A stretch of DNA of 64,000 nucleotides from Rothia uropygialis (GCF_004137765.1 NZ_NOIS01000005.1:310001-374000); one strand, 5' to 3'. Positions 35,289-44,481 are shown, counted from the first letter of the stretch. Translations and numbers: made by a program. Notes: generated by a model from the letters alone, not told the origin.

Positions 35289-35405
35289 TTTCAGGGACCG
35301 GAAGGTGCCGCCTCGCGCGGGCTGAGGCTTGACGGTGTTCTGACTAGGCGTACCGGGTCATCTCCTTGTGAGGGGCCGCGATCGGAGGTCGCGCGCCCCG
35401 TGCGT

Positions 35406-35933
35406 TTATTCCTCGGGTGCGGCGGCCTCCTCGGCATCCGCATCTTCGGACGTGGGCTGATGTGCCTCACGTTCTTGCTCCCCCGTGTGCTGTTCACCGG
35501 TGGAGTCCTCGTCCTCGACGACATCTTCCGGCCTCAAGCGGTCAGCCCAAGGCACCCATTCGGGAGCGAGCAAGGCATCGTCCCCCGGCAACAGACCGAC
35601 TTCGCAGACCGTTGCTTTCTTGGAACGAGGGGCCCTGGCCACGGTCGAGAACCAGAACCAGCCACGGTATCCCGGAAGTGTGCACTCGAACAGGTGGGTG
35701 CTGAGCCGATCTTCCTCTCCACGAATGTGGTGGACCGTGCCGACGGTCGATTCGGGAGTGATCTCCAAGACGCTGCGATACGCAGCGTCTTTCGCCTCTG
35801 CCAATACCGCGTCCAAGCGAGTGGTGCGACGCCGCGGCTTGCGCGGGTCCCCTAACTTGGGACTTTGGATCTCGGCGATGGACTCGTCGGGTTGTCCCGT
35901 GACCGCCGGTTCGTCTTGCGCTGTTTTCGCCAT
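35406..35933 (-). CDS. DUF3027 family protein
   Basis: A 175-residue protein of the actinobacterial DUF3027 family, recognised by LDAVLAEAKDAAYRSVLEI, then FECTLPGYRGWFWFSTVARAPRSKKATVCEV and LLPGDDALLAPEWVPWADRLRPED. The C-terminal 40 residues are acidic and low in complexity. Function is not established; the family commonly sits beside a cold-shock gene, as here (29 bases from the end of that gene on the same strand). Confidence 0.88.
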   Translation of the reverse strand: MAKTAQDEPAVTGQPDESIAEIQSPKLGDPRKPRRRTTRLDAVLAEAKDAAYRSVLEITPESTVGTVHHIRGEEDRLSTHLFECTLPGYRGWFWFSTVARAPRSKKATVCEVGLLPGDDALLAPEWVPWADRLRPEDVVEDEDSTGEQHTGEQEREAHQPTSEDADAEEAAAPEE

Positions 35934-35962
35934 AGCCTTATTAAACCTTGTGACCGGCCGAT

Positions 35963-36346
35963 TTACGCATCAAGGTTGTCAGCGACGTTACGCAGGATCG
36001 TTGCGACCTTACGTCCCACCGCCCGATCCGGGTAGCGGCCACGGCGCAAGGTATTCGACACGCCGTCCAACAATTTGATCAGGTCCTCGGTGATCACAGC
36101 CATTTCGTCTGCGGGTTTCCGGTGGTTCTTGACCGACGATGGGGCCTTGTCCAGCAGGCGTGCGGACAGGGCCTGTGCTCCTCGGCGGCCTTCCGCGATC
36201 CCGAATTCCAAGCGCATACCAGACTTGAGGCTCTTGACTCCGGAAGGAAGAGCCGAAGCGGGCAGGAATACTTCTTGGCCGTCTTCGGCCGTCACGAAGC
36301 CGAATCCCTTCGACTCGTCGAACCACTTCACTTTTCCGGTGGGCAT
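35963..36346 (-). CDS. Cold-shock domain protein
   Basis: A 127-residue single-stranded nucleic acid binding protein. The cold-shock domain has RNP1 (KGFGFVTA) and RNP2 (EVFLPASAL); the C-terminal 60 residues are an actinobacterial extension of unknown role. ATG at 36346 (MPTGKVKWF) lies seven bases after AAAGGAA; an ATG two codons earlier is too close to that site. A long leader precedes it. Transcribed toward the DUF3027 gene, probably as one operon. Confidence 0.92.
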   Translation of the reverse strand: MPTGKVKWFDESKGFGFVTAEDGQEVFLPASALPSGVKSLKSGMRLEFGIAEGRRGAQALSARLLDKAPSSVKNHRKPADEMAVITEDLIKLLDGVSNTLRRGRYPDRAVGRKVATILRNVADNLDA

Positions 36347-36352
36347 GTTCAT

Positions 36353-36568
36353 TTCCTTTGCTTGTCTTGGGGGAGGTTACCCCGATGGCGACGCACACGC
36401 GCCCGACGATGATGGCGTCCCTCGTCGAAAGGACTCGCTGTGGTCCTCAACCCAATCCCGCTGCCCCGGCACCGAATCCACAACCTCGGTACCCACTCGG
36501 TACCGAAACGGCCATGACAGACACCTGGGGAGGACCCGTTTATACGAAAGTCTGAAGTAACCATTATA
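36353..36568 (-). promoter_or_regulatory. Promoter and long leader of the cold-shock gene
   Basis: A perfect -10 TATAAT lies at 36568-36563 on the minus strand, giving an mRNA leader of roughly 200 bases, as in cold-shock thermosensor leaders. A second TATAAA lies at 36544-36539. The leader holds a GGTACCGA direct repeat and a 22-codon upstream frame beginning MAVSVPSGYRGC. No convincing -35 is visible. Confidence 0.45.
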
Positions 36569-36629
36569 CAGCGCCCGGCCCTTTTTCGCGTGGCCGATCA
36601 CGACCTCACGGGGCGGTACCGTTGTAGTC

Positions 36630-36926
36630 ATGAGTAGCTCTCCTTCCTCACATCTACCGCCGCGAGACTCCTCCGGCCAGGACTCCGAAGCCTTGAATTC
36701 GCCCACCCCGCGGCCAGAGTCCAGGGCTTTCACATGGTTCGCTGGCCTCGCGGGCGTGATCGCTTTGCTGTGCGTGGTCAGCGGCGTGGTCATGCTTGTT
36801 CTTAAGTGGATGGGCCTGCACCCATGGAGCTTCCTGACCCAGTTGCCCCTCATCTTCTTGCCGATAGCCTTCATCCTTTTGATCATTGCCCTGGTCCTGG
36901 CCGCCAGACGGCGTCGGTCCCTTTGA
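36630..36926 (+). CDS. Small membrane protein of unknown function
   Basis: A 98-residue protein: about 32 hydrophilic Ser/Pro-rich residues, then two hydrophobic segments (the first around WFAGLAGVIALLCVVSGVVM, the second around PLIFLPIAFILLIIALVLA) ending in RRRRSL, which suggests a cytoplasmic basic tail. No domain recognised. It precedes the two-component operon by about 105 bases in the same direction. Confidence 0.65.
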   Translation: MSSSPSSHLPPRDSSGQDSEALNSPTPRPESRAFTWFAGLAGVIALLCVVSGVVMLVLKWMGLHPWSFLTQLPLIFLPIAFILLIIALVLAARRRRSL

Positions 36927-37031
36927 CCAGGTGGGGGCGGAGCCTCCCGCAGATCGTCACCCAGAGCCGAACCAGCATTCACCTCCGCAACGCTCAGCGT
37001 CTACTCAGATACTTGGGTGAGACTTGTTTCT

Positions 37032-37739
37032 GTGAAAGCACATCAGTCTGAAGCCAAGCTGTTAGTCGTCGACGACGAGCCCAACATCCTCGAACTCCTC
37101 GCGACCTCGCTGAGGTTCGCGGGTTTCGAGGTCATCACCGCCGCCAACGGCCGTGAGGCTCTCGACAAGGCGACTGCCGAAGCCCCCGACCTGGCCGTCA
37201 TGGACGTCATGTTGCCGGATATGGACGGGTTCACCGTGACCCGCAAGATTCGGGCGACCGGTCTCGTCTTCCCGATCCTGTTCCTCACCGCGAAGGACGA
37301 CACGGAGGACAAAGTCACGGGCCTGACCGTCGGCGGCGACGACTACGTCACCAAACCCTTCAGCCTCGACGAGGTCGTGGCACGTATTCGAGCCGTCCTC
37401 CGTCGGACTCAAGCAATGGAAGAGGAAGATTCCCGCCTTCGCGTCGAGGACTTGATCCTGGACGACGATGCCCACGAGGTCTACAGGGGCGATCGAGAGA
37501 TAGACCTGTCCCCCACGGAGTTCAAGTTGCTCCGTTACCTCATGCTCAACCCGAATCGCGTTCTGTCCAAGGCACAGATCCTGGACCACGTATGGGAGTA
37601 CGACTTCAACGGCGACGCGTCGATCGTGGAGTCGTATATTTCCTACTTGCGCCGCAAGATCGACAACGACAAGTCCCTTCCGCCGTTGATTCACACGAAG
37701 CGCGGCGTCGGCTACCTGTTGCGGACGACCAAGCACTAA
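37032..37739 (+). CDS. OmpR/PhoB-family response regulator
   Basis: A 235-residue two-component regulator. The receiver domain has the acidic pair LVVDDEP, the phosphoacceptor D58 in MDVMLPDMDG and the conserved Lys in YVTKPFS. The C-terminal winged helix (LSPTEFKLLRYLMLNPNRVLSKAQILDHVW ... VGYLLR) binds DNA. It resembles actinobacterial MprA/TcrA-type regulators. Start is GTG at 37032; a TTG five codons upstream is possible. The kinase gene starts three bases after its stop. Confidence 0.93.
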   Translation: MKAHQSEAKLLVVDDEPNILELLATSLRFAGFEVITAANGREALDKATAEAPDLAVMDVMLPDMDGFTVTRKIRATGLVFPILFLTAKDDTEDKVTGLTVGGDDYVTKPFSLDEVVARIRAVLRRTQAMEEEDSRLRVEDLILDDDAHEVYRGDREIDLSPTEFKLLRYLMLNPNRVLSKAQILDHVWEYDFNGDASIVESYISYLRRKIDNDKSLPPLIHTKRGVGYLLRTTKH

Positions 37740-37742
37740 ATA

Positions 37743-39239
37743 GTGGTGTACTCCGTTACCAACCGGGTACGTCAATCCAAATTGGGTGCGCTGTCCCTGC
37801 GCACCCAATTGGTTATGCTGACCGGATTTCTCCTTGCTCTGGCCATCGCCGTCACGAGCCTTGTGGCGATCTCCGCGCTCCGAGGACAGCTCGTGCAGCA
37901 AATCGATTCCGAGATGAAGTCCAGCGCCTCGTCGCTCACCAAGTATCTGGGCAACGACAGGGCCGTATCTTCAGACGGGCCTGGTTTCCGCTATTCCGCG
38001 TACCTGATGGACTCGGACGGCAACCTCGTGAGCTCTATCGTCGCAGACGACGGACATTCCTCACCACGCCTCAACGGCTGGAACCACGACAACGGTCTCA
38101 GGTACAACGGCCAGGGTCTCACCGTCCCGAGCAACAGCGGTGACACCGAGTGGAGGATCCTCCCGCTGGCCACCGATGACTCGGGGTACACGGTCATCAT
38201 CGCAACGCCGCTGACCCAGACCAATGCCGTCGTGACCTTGGTCGGTCTGCTCACCCTTGCTTTCGGCCTGGCCACTCTGGCCGCCGCAGCCGCACTGGCT
38301 TGGGTGTTGGTCACCCGCGCATTCGAGCCTCTGGCTCGAGTCGAACGGACCGCAGCCCGCATCGCGGCAGGCGATCTGTCCCAGCGCATCGAGCGTCACG
38401 ATCCCCGAACCGAGATCGGTCAGCTCTCCTTGTCGCTCAACGTGATGCTGACTCGCATTGAAGAAGCTTTCGACGCGCAGAAGCGCTCCGAGGTCAAGAT
38501 GCGTCGATTCGTCGGGGATGCTTCCCATGAGCTGCGGACTCCTCTCGTTTCGATCCGAGGATATTCGGAGCTGTACCGCCACGGGGCATTGCAAACGGAT
38601 GAAGACGTCGCCAAGGCCATGGCACGGATCGAAGCCGAATCGAAGCGCATGGGGCAGTTGGTCGAGGATCTCCTGATGTTGGCCAGGATCGATGAACGCC
38701 GTCCTCTGGAACTGACCCAGGTGGATCTCCTCGACCTTGCACAGGACGCGGCGGACGACGCCGCCGCTTCTGCGCCCGAACGTGGCATCTCGGTCATCGG
38801 CTTGGAACCCGGCCCCGGTCTGCCCGCTCCGGTTCGGGGGGACGAGCCCCGTCTCCGCCAAGTTCTCGCGAATTTGGTAACCAATGCGCTGCGATACACC
38901 CCTGACGGGACTCCCATCGAACTCGCGGTGGGCTCGCGGCCCGGCATTGACGGAAAGTACATTTCCGTCGTGAAGGTCGTGGATCACGGACCCGGTATCC
39001 AGGGCGATGACATGCAAAAAGTCTTCGAGCGTTTCTACCGTTCGGATACGTCGCGTGCACGCGATACTGGAGGCACAGGTCTCGGACTGGCAATCGTTGC
39101 CGCTATAGTAGCCCAGCACGACGGGTCGGTTCGTGTCGAAGAGACTCCCGGAGGCGGAGCCACCATGGTCGTGCAGATTCCTCAACTCTCCGACAATGAC
39201 GAGCTGAGCCATCCCCAGACCGGCAATATTTCATCTTGA
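37743..39239 (+). CDS. Sensor histidine kinase
   Basis: A 498-residue membrane kinase partnering the regulator just upstream. Two membrane segments (about 22-45 and 162-190) flank an extracytoplasmic domain of some 115 residues. A HAMP domain (about 191-245), the HisKA phosphoacceptor H262 in DASHELRTPL, and an HATPase_c domain with an N box (NLVTNALRYT), DHGPG and GGTGLGLAI follow. Start is GTG at 37743. The stimulus is unknown; the layout is similar to MprB/BaeS kinases. Confidence 0.93.
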   Translation: MVYSVTNRVRQSKLGALSLRTQLVMLTGFLLALAIAVTSLVAISALRGQLVQQIDSEMKSSASSLTKYLGNDRAVSSDGPGFRYSAYLMDSDGNLVSSIVADDGHSSPRLNGWNHDNGLRYNGQGLTVPSNSGDTEWRILPLATDDSGYTVIIATPLTQTNAVVTLVGLLTLAFGLATLAAAAALAWVLVTRAFEPLARVERTAARIAAGDLSQRIERHDPRTEIGQLSLSLNVMLTRIEEAFDAQKRSEVKMRRFVGDASHELRTPLVSIRGYSELYRHGALQTDEDVAKAMARIEAESKRMGQLVEDLLMLARIDERRPLELTQVDLLDLAQDAADDAAASAPERGISVIGLEPGPGLPAPVRGDEPRLRQVLANLVTNALRYTPDGTPIELAVGSRPGIDGKYISVVKVVDHGPGIQGDDMQKVFERFYRSDTSRARDTGGTGLGLAIVAAIVAQHDGSVRVEETPGGGATMVVQIPQLSDNDELSHPQTGNISS

Positions 39240-39376
39240 GCTGCTTGTCGTCCCCATTCGTTGGGTTCCCCAGTGCGCCCGAGGATTCATGGCATGTGGC
39301 CACATCATAGTCTCCTGTCACCGGCCGCAACCGGTCGGGTACGCGGCGCTCAGCGCCCCTGATTCAGGAGGAAATA

Positions 39377-39667
39377 ATGGCCCAGTTCGTGGTCGATTCA
39401 GAAGTCATTGCCGCCAAGACTGCCGAGGCACGCGGTTTCATGGAACGTATTTCGGCCGAGGTCAACGGGATGACCGCTTCGTTGCAGGATCTGCAATCCA
39501 GTTGGACAGGAACCGCATCCTTGAATTTTCAAGAGGTCTTGGCCATCTGGAGATCGACGCAGGCTCAAGTCGAGGAATCCATCACGCATATCAACACTGC
39601 GCTGTCCAATGCGGGCATCAATTACGCCGAGACGGAAGCCGCGAACGCCTCGCTCTTTGCTGGTTAG
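39377..39667 (+). CDS. WXG100-family (ESAT-6-like) protein
   Basis: A 96-residue helical-hairpin protein with the central Trp-x-Gly turn (SSWTGTAS, about residues 42-49) between two amphipathic helices. WXG100 proteins are substrates of type VII (ESX) secretion. AGGAGG precedes the ATG. No partner WXG100 gene, EccC-like ATPase or other ESX component lies in the window, so it is an orphan here. It follows the histidine kinase gene by 137 bases. Confidence 0.85.
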   Translation: MAQFVVDSEVIAAKTAEARGFMERISAEVNGMTASLQDLQSSWTGTASLNFQEVLAIWRSTQAQVEESITHINTALSNAGINYAETEAANASLFAG

Positions 39668-39677
39668 TGGAGCGCGA

Positions 39678-40652
39678 CTAGGCCTCGAGGGTGTCTTGCC
39701 GCATAGACAGGGCCCAGTCTCCGCGTGGCGTCCGGGTCCATAGGCTCGACCGCAACGCCGGTCCCCTCGTGGTCTCGACGCGACTGACGACCAAGCCCGA
39801 GTCATCGGTAGCGGCGCTGTTGCGCAGATACTCTGGGTCCGATCGAAGGCCGAAGGCTTGCTCGGGGTAGTTGATAGCTGCGGCCCGATCGGCCAGGCGT
39901 CCTCGGACGGTGACCCAGATCAGGTCATCCGCTAGCAAACGCTTGAGGCTTCCCGAGTCCGTGTAGGTCGCCTGTCGGTTGAGGAGCCGCTCGTGCTCCA
40001 GCGCCGATTCCGCCGAATTCTCCTGCGGGCGGGAGGGCTGGTCCCCCGTTGCCGCGGACGCGTTTTCTGCGGAACGTGCCTGCGCTTCGAGCGGCGTTTC
40101 TTCGGATGAAAAACCTGGCCCGGGATCCGGGTCCTGGCCCTGTTGAAATGCGGTAGCAGCGGCTCGGGCCCGGTCGTCGGCTGCCTCGTTGAGTTCGTGG
40201 CCTGCGTGACCTTTGACCCATTCGAACTCGTATGTGCGCCCGGTCATCGCCAGGTCCAGTTGTTCCAGGAGGTCGCGATTCAGGACGGGTTTTCCGTCCT
40301 TTTTCTTCCACCCTTTGGCCTTCCAGCCTGGCATCCACCGTGTGATGCAATTGATCACGTATTGGCTGTCGCACAGAATCCGCAGCGGACGATGCGGGTA
40401 TTCCGCCGTGGCCTCCAAGAGGGCGAGAACTGCCTTCAGCTCTCCCATGTTGTTCGTGCCGTGGGGCCATCCCCCGGCTTCCCAGCAGTTGTCGTTCACG
40501 TACCAAGCCCAACCGGCCGGGCCAGGGTTGCCCAGTGCCGAACCATCGGCCGCCGCAGTGATCGGAGCATCCGATCCGGTATCTTCGCCCGTTGAGGTCG
40601 CTTTGTCTGGATCGATATTGAAGGGATCGCTGTTTGCACCGGGGCTGCTCAT
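39678..40652 (-). CDS. rnhA: Ribonuclease HI with C-terminal DUF4440-like domain
   Basis: About 324 residues. The N-terminal RNase HI domain degrades RNA in RNA:DNA hybrids; its DEDD residues are visible in AAADGSALGNPGPAGWAW, NNMGELKAV, ILCDSQYVI and AADDRARAA, with the basic protrusion WKAKGWKKKDGKPV. After a low-complexity linker (about residues 170-215) a second domain (HERLLNRQATYTDSGSLKRLLADDLIWV ... SLWTRTPRGDWAL) resembles DUF4440/SnoaL NTF2-like folds. Start is ATG at 40652; it overlaps nothing but follows the isochorismate synthase stop by ten bases. Confidence 0.87.
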   Translation of the reverse strand: MSSPGANSDPFNIDPDKATSTGEDTGSDAPITAAADGSALGNPGPAGWAWYVNDNCWEAGGWPHGTNNMGELKAVLALLEATAEYPHRPLRILCDSQYVINCITRWMPGWKAKGWKKKDGKPVLNRDLLEQLDLAMTGRTYEFEWVKGHAGHELNEAADDRARAAATAFQQGQDPDPGPGFSSEETPLEAQARSAENASAATGDQPSRPQENSAESALEHERLLNRQATYTDSGSLKRLLADDLIWVTVRGRLADRAAAINYPEQAFGLRSDPEYLRNSAATDDSGLVVSRVETTRGPALRSSLWTRTPRGDWALSMRQDTLEA

Positions 40653-40662
40653 ACGGCCCACT

Positions 40663-41856
40663 TTACCGGGCAAGAGCATCTACATCTTCGAGTCTCAGCC
40701 CGAGTGCGGCCAAGAACGTGGAGAGTTTTATAGCCGTTTCGTGATGTTCTCCGGCGGCAGTCGAGCCGTCGACGATGCCGGCGCCCGCGCACAGCGTCGC
40801 TCGGCGCGCACCTACCCGTCCGCTCCGCAGATTCAGAGCCCATTCTCCGTTGCCGTCGGCGTCCATCCACCCTACGAGGCCCCCGTAGTATCCCCGCTCG
40901 TAGGGTTCCACTTCGCGGATGATCTCCAGGGCGGCAGCGCGCGGCATGCCACATATCGCGGGTGTCGGGTGGATGGCCCGTGCCGCGTCCAAAGCCGTGA
41001 TTCCGTGTTTGAGCCTTCCGCTCATCGGAGTCCCCAAGTGCCACAGTTGTGGAGTTGCCACGAGTGTCGGCGCAGGTGGCACGCTCAAAGATTCGCAGAG
41101 TGGTTCAAGGCGTGCCGCGACGTCCTGGACGACGGTTGCGTGTTCGGCCCGGTCCTTGGCGGACTTCAACAGCGCTTCCCCGGCTTGTGCGTCCTCTGTG
41201 GGCCCGGACGCAATCTGCCGTGAGGCGGATCCTGCGAGCGGGTGGGTCGAGCACTGTCCGTCGTGGACTCCTACCACGAGTTCCGGACTTGCGCCCATCA
41301 CGTACTCCCCTGTCGAGGGGTCCCGGACCGTGAAGACGTAGGCGGAAGGGTTTTGGGCCAGAAGGTTGCGATATACCGCGCCGGGTTTCAACCCGTGGGC
41401 GTCATAGACGAGTTCAAGCGCCCGGGACAGCACCACTTTTTGCAGTGATCCTTCGTGAATACGGGCAACGGCCGATGTTACGGCGTCGCGGTAGAGCTGG
41501 CTGTCATAGCCAATGACGCTGGTAGGACGTGCAGTTTCCGACCTTGCCAGGAACGCAGCGTCCCGTGAACTCCACGTGAAACGTTCGGGCACACACAACA
41601 ACGGCTTTTCGTCCGGATCGAAGGGCAGCATCCCCACGACTATGGAGCCCCGCTCTCGAGCGATTGCTTGGCATTCGTCTTCAGTGACCGGCAATAACTC
41701 GCCCGAGGTCTGGAGTGTCCCCCGTCGGGTCGACATCGCGAAATCAGGCAGTGTCTCCCGGCCAATCTCCTGCTCGGGGATCGCCACCGCAGCCACGGAG
41801 TGCGGAGGGGTGAGCCCGTCCGTGTGATCGGTGCTCCTGCGCTCCGTGTAACTCAT
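40663..41856 (-). CDS. Isochorismate synthase
   Basis: A 397-residue chorismate-binding enzyme of the MenF/EntC/DhbC type converting chorismate to isochorismate for menaquinone or catecholate siderophores. Motifs: LQKVVLSRALEL, GASPELVVGVHDGQCSTHPLAGSA, TPAICGMPRAAALEIIREVEPYERGYYGGLVGWMD and GAGIVDGS. Other men or siderophore genes are not in the window, so the pathway is not fixed; menaquinone is the conservative guess for an actinobacterium. The rnhA gene follows on the same strand after ten bases. Confidence 0.88.
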   Translation of the reverse strand: MSYTERRSTDHTDGLTPPHSVAAVAIPEQEIGRETLPDFAMSTRRGTLQTSGELLPVTEDECQAIARERGSIVVGMLPFDPDEKPLLCVPERFTWSSRDAAFLARSETARPTSVIGYDSQLYRDAVTSAVARIHEGSLQKVVLSRALELVYDAHGLKPGAVYRNLLAQNPSAYVFTVRDPSTGEYVMGASPELVVGVHDGQCSTHPLAGSASRQIASGPTEDAQAGEALLKSAKDRAEHATVVQDVAARLEPLCESLSVPPAPTLVATPQLWHLGTPMSGRLKHGITALDAARAIHPTPAICGMPRAAALEIIREVEPYERGYYGGLVGWMDADGNGEWALNLRSGRVGARRATLCAGAGIVDGSTAAGEHHETAIKLSTFLAALGLRLEDVDALAR

Positions 41857-42031
41857 CTGTGTCTTCCTTTGTACAATCGTGGCTACCCATCAGAGTATCG
41901 CTCACCATGAGCCCGCGGCGGCCTGCGGTACCGCCCCAAGGTCTCGGAGCTCTGAACAGCCCATCGGACGGTACTATCCAGACCGTCTACCGGAAATCTG
42001 TGCTCCGCTGCGGATCGGCAGAGCTGAAACG

Positions 42032-43168
42032 TCACCGGGAACGTTCCAAGAGGACCATCGTTTCGTAGTGATTGGTCTGGGGAAACATGTCGAACATCCT
42101 GCCAACCTGTGGTCTGAACGACGTCATCATGTCGAGGTCCGCTGCCAAGGAACGGGAATTGCAGCTCGAATACATGACCGTTTCGATGTCGCTGGATTCG
42201 ATCCATCGTGCCATCTCAGCTCCGATGCCCCTGCGCGGAGGATTCACCACGAGCATCTCCGGCCCTTCAGAAGACCCGATGGCGAATTCGCTGGCGTCCC
42301 CGTCGACAAATACGGCGTGTTTCAAATTTGCCTCGGCGGCACTCTCCCGGGCCGCAGCAATGGCTTGGTCATTGATCTCAATACCGACAACCTTGGCGGC
42401 TTTGCCCAGCCGCTGGGCGGTGTGCAGCGCAAATCCCCCAACACCGCAGAACAGATCCCACAGCGACCCCGGTTCCTTGGACGCCGCCCAATCTGCCGCT
42501 TGGTTGTACATCCCCCCGGCAATTCGCGAGTTCGTTTGGAAAAATCCCTGTGGACGCAGATACAGACGGATACCGTTGAGTTGCATCGGCAAAAGCTGCT
42601 GATCGGTCAGAGGTATTTCCTCAGGCCCTTCCACCACCGCCTTGTGTTCACGGAGAATGTTGGCGCTGACGACACGGACATGAGGCAGGCCTTCCAGTAA
42701 CTCGGGCAGCGCGCGTCGAAGGGGGACCACCAGCTTCTTGCTGCGGAGCACGAAGCGAATCATGGCCTCGCCGTCGGGCGAGACGGTCACGAGAACACTC
42801 TTGAGCTCACCGCGACGCGCCCGTACATCGTATGGAGTCAGCGAGTGGTCCGTGATAAATCGCCGGAGAACCGGCATGCACTTCAGAATCGAGTCGGGGT
42901 ACAGCCCACATTCGGACAGATCGATGCCGTGGCCGGCGCGGTCGAGAATTCCCAACCGCGGCCGATCGACAGGCCCGGAGACGACCATTTTGGCTTTGTT
43001 GCGGAAAGCCGCCTCGTCACTGCTCGCCGGTTCCATCCACTGGAGCTTCGTGTATCCGGAGAACAACTGTTCGACATGTGCCTGTTTGCTCTCAAGCTGC
43101 ACCTGGTACGGAGTCCCCATCAGGGAGCAAGAACGGCACAGACCGGCGTCGAAGTAATCACATTGCAT
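42032..43168 (-). CDS. rlmC: 23S rRNA (uracil-C5)-methyltransferase RlmC-like
   Basis: A 378-residue S-adenosylmethionine-dependent methyltransferase. The N terminus carries the Fe-S cysteines (C3, C11, C14 in CDYFDAGLCRSC) and lacks a TRAM domain, as in RlmC (RumB), which methylates U747 of 23S rRNA. SAM motif LWDLFCGVGGFALH, NPPRRG and the catalytic cysteine in YSSCNSRSLAADL are intact. Assignment to RlmC rather than RlmD rests on length and the missing TRAM domain. Confidence 0.9.
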   Translation of the reverse strand: MQCDYFDAGLCRSCSLMGTPYQVQLESKQAHVEQLFSGYTKLQWMEPASSDEAAFRNKAKMVVSGPVDRPRLGILDRAGHGIDLSECGLYPDSILKCMPVLRRFITDHSLTPYDVRARRGELKSVLVTVSPDGEAMIRFVLRSKKLVVPLRRALPELLEGLPHVRVVSANILREHKAVVEGPEEIPLTDQQLLPMQLNGIRLYLRPQGFFQTNSRIAGGMYNQAADWAASKEPGSLWDLFCGVGGFALHTAQRLGKAAKVVGIEINDQAIAAARESAAEANLKHAVFVDGDASEFAIGSSEGPEMLVVNPPRRGIGAEMARWIESSDIETVMYSSCNSRSLAADLDMMTSFRPQVGRMFDMFPQTNHYETMVLLERSR

Positions 43169-43212
43169 GGTGAATCTATGTTAACTCTTGACTTCGCTCT
43201 TCATCGGCCGGG

Positions 43213-44481
43213 TCAACGGTCGGCCTCCGTTGGCCCCTGTCGGGCGTAGCGGACTGCTTTTTCGCCGGCGGATCCCAAGAGCAAAGCACACGTGAGCCAG
43301 ATGGCACCTGCCGGGCCCACGGGGGCGACCGCGGCTCCGGCAACCAGTGGAATCGCCACTTGTCCCACTCGATTTCCGGTCAAACGTACGGCGAGAGCCG
43401 GTGACCTCCACGTCTCGGGAACGGATTTGATGATCATGGTCATCGTCAGGGGCTGGGCCAGACCGATGAAGAAACCTCCCACGAGCAGCAGAAAAAACGC
43501 CACGGGCAGAAAGGAAATCAACGGTGGCACCGCGGCGACGGTGAGGGAGCCCAGAATCAAGGACACCAGGACCAGTTGTGTCCGATTCCAGCGCCGGGAC
43601 AGCACTGAGATCATTGACCTGGAGACGATTGACGAAAAGCTGCGAACGGCTAGCAGAACGCCGATCCATAATGGGGCAACCCCTGCCTGCTCGCCCACGA
43701 GCGGCAGGAAAGAAGTCAGGATGTCCATGATGGAGAGCATCGCGAGTGAGGCCAAGATGTGCGAAGAGACTCCCGGGGTCTTCACGATGCCGAGCGTGGT
43801 GGCTTTCTGGGCTGCGGGACCGTTCTCAAGGGCAACCGCAGATCGACGCGTCGCTACGGGCGGGGCGCTCGGGGCCGATGCTTTGGCCCTCACGATCGGC
43901 AGCACCATGAAGGTTATGGATACCAAAGCGCAGGCTGCGCCGATCCACGAAGCGGTGGAAATGTCGTGGACTCTCTGCGACGCGGTCGGGTTCGTGTGAA
44001 ACCCGAGGACCCAACCACCGATCAGTGGTCCGACAAGCTGTCCCGCGGAGAGGCCTGCGGTGGTCCAGCCGAATCCCTGGTCCAGTGCTGAATCCGTTGC
44101 GTAGCGCGAGACCGCTGATTGTGAACCGATTTGGGATACCAGGTGGCCCATCCCGAAGATGATGCTGGCACACGCAATCGTGCCCACTCCGTTGACGATG
44201 GCGAGCATCGCGGTCCCGAGCGCGATGAGCAGGCCGCCGCTGAGGACCAGGAGCCTGAGTCTCGTGATTCTCTGCGCCAGACGTCCCATCGATATCGCGG
44301 CGAATACGGGAACGATTGCGTAAGCGGACGTCACCAAACCAATCGTGAAAGGTGGGGCCCCCAGTGCAATGAGCTTGTAACTCATCTGCGGCCTTGCAAT
44401 ATTCAAACCGGTTTGGGAAAGGAACATGAAAGCCACGAGGGACCACAACCATGCTCGGCTTTGCTTGTTCCCCACTACCAA
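43213..44481 (-). CDS. MFS transporter
   Basis: A 422-residue protein with twelve hydrophobic segments (LIALGAPPFTIGLVTSAYAIVPVFAAISMGRLAQRITRLRLL near the N terminus, with the motif-A-like GRLAQRI loop). The central loop is Ala/Pro/Ser rich. Start GTG at 44481. The rlmC gene follows on the same strand after 44 bases. Substrate unknown. Confidence 0.8.
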   Translation of the reverse strand: MVVGNKQSRAWLWSLVAFMFLSQTGLNIARPQMSYKLIALGAPPFTIGLVTSAYAIVPVFAAISMGRLAQRITRLRLLVLSGGLLIALGTAMLAIVNGVGTIACASIIFGMGHLVSQIGSQSAVSRYATDSALDQGFGWTTAGLSAGQLVGPLIGGWVLGFHTNPTASQRVHDISTASWIGAACALVSITFMVLPIVRAKASAPSAPPVATRRSAVALENGPAAQKATTLGIVKTPGVSSHILASLAMLSIMDILTSFLPLVGEQAGVAPLWIGVLLAVRSFSSIVSRSMISVLSRRWNRTQLVLVSLILGSLTVAAVPPLISFLPVAFFLLLVGGFFIGLAQPLTMTMIIKSVPETWRSPALAVRLTGNRVGQVAIPLVAGAAVAPVGPAGAIWLTCALLLGSAGEKAVRYARQGPTEADR

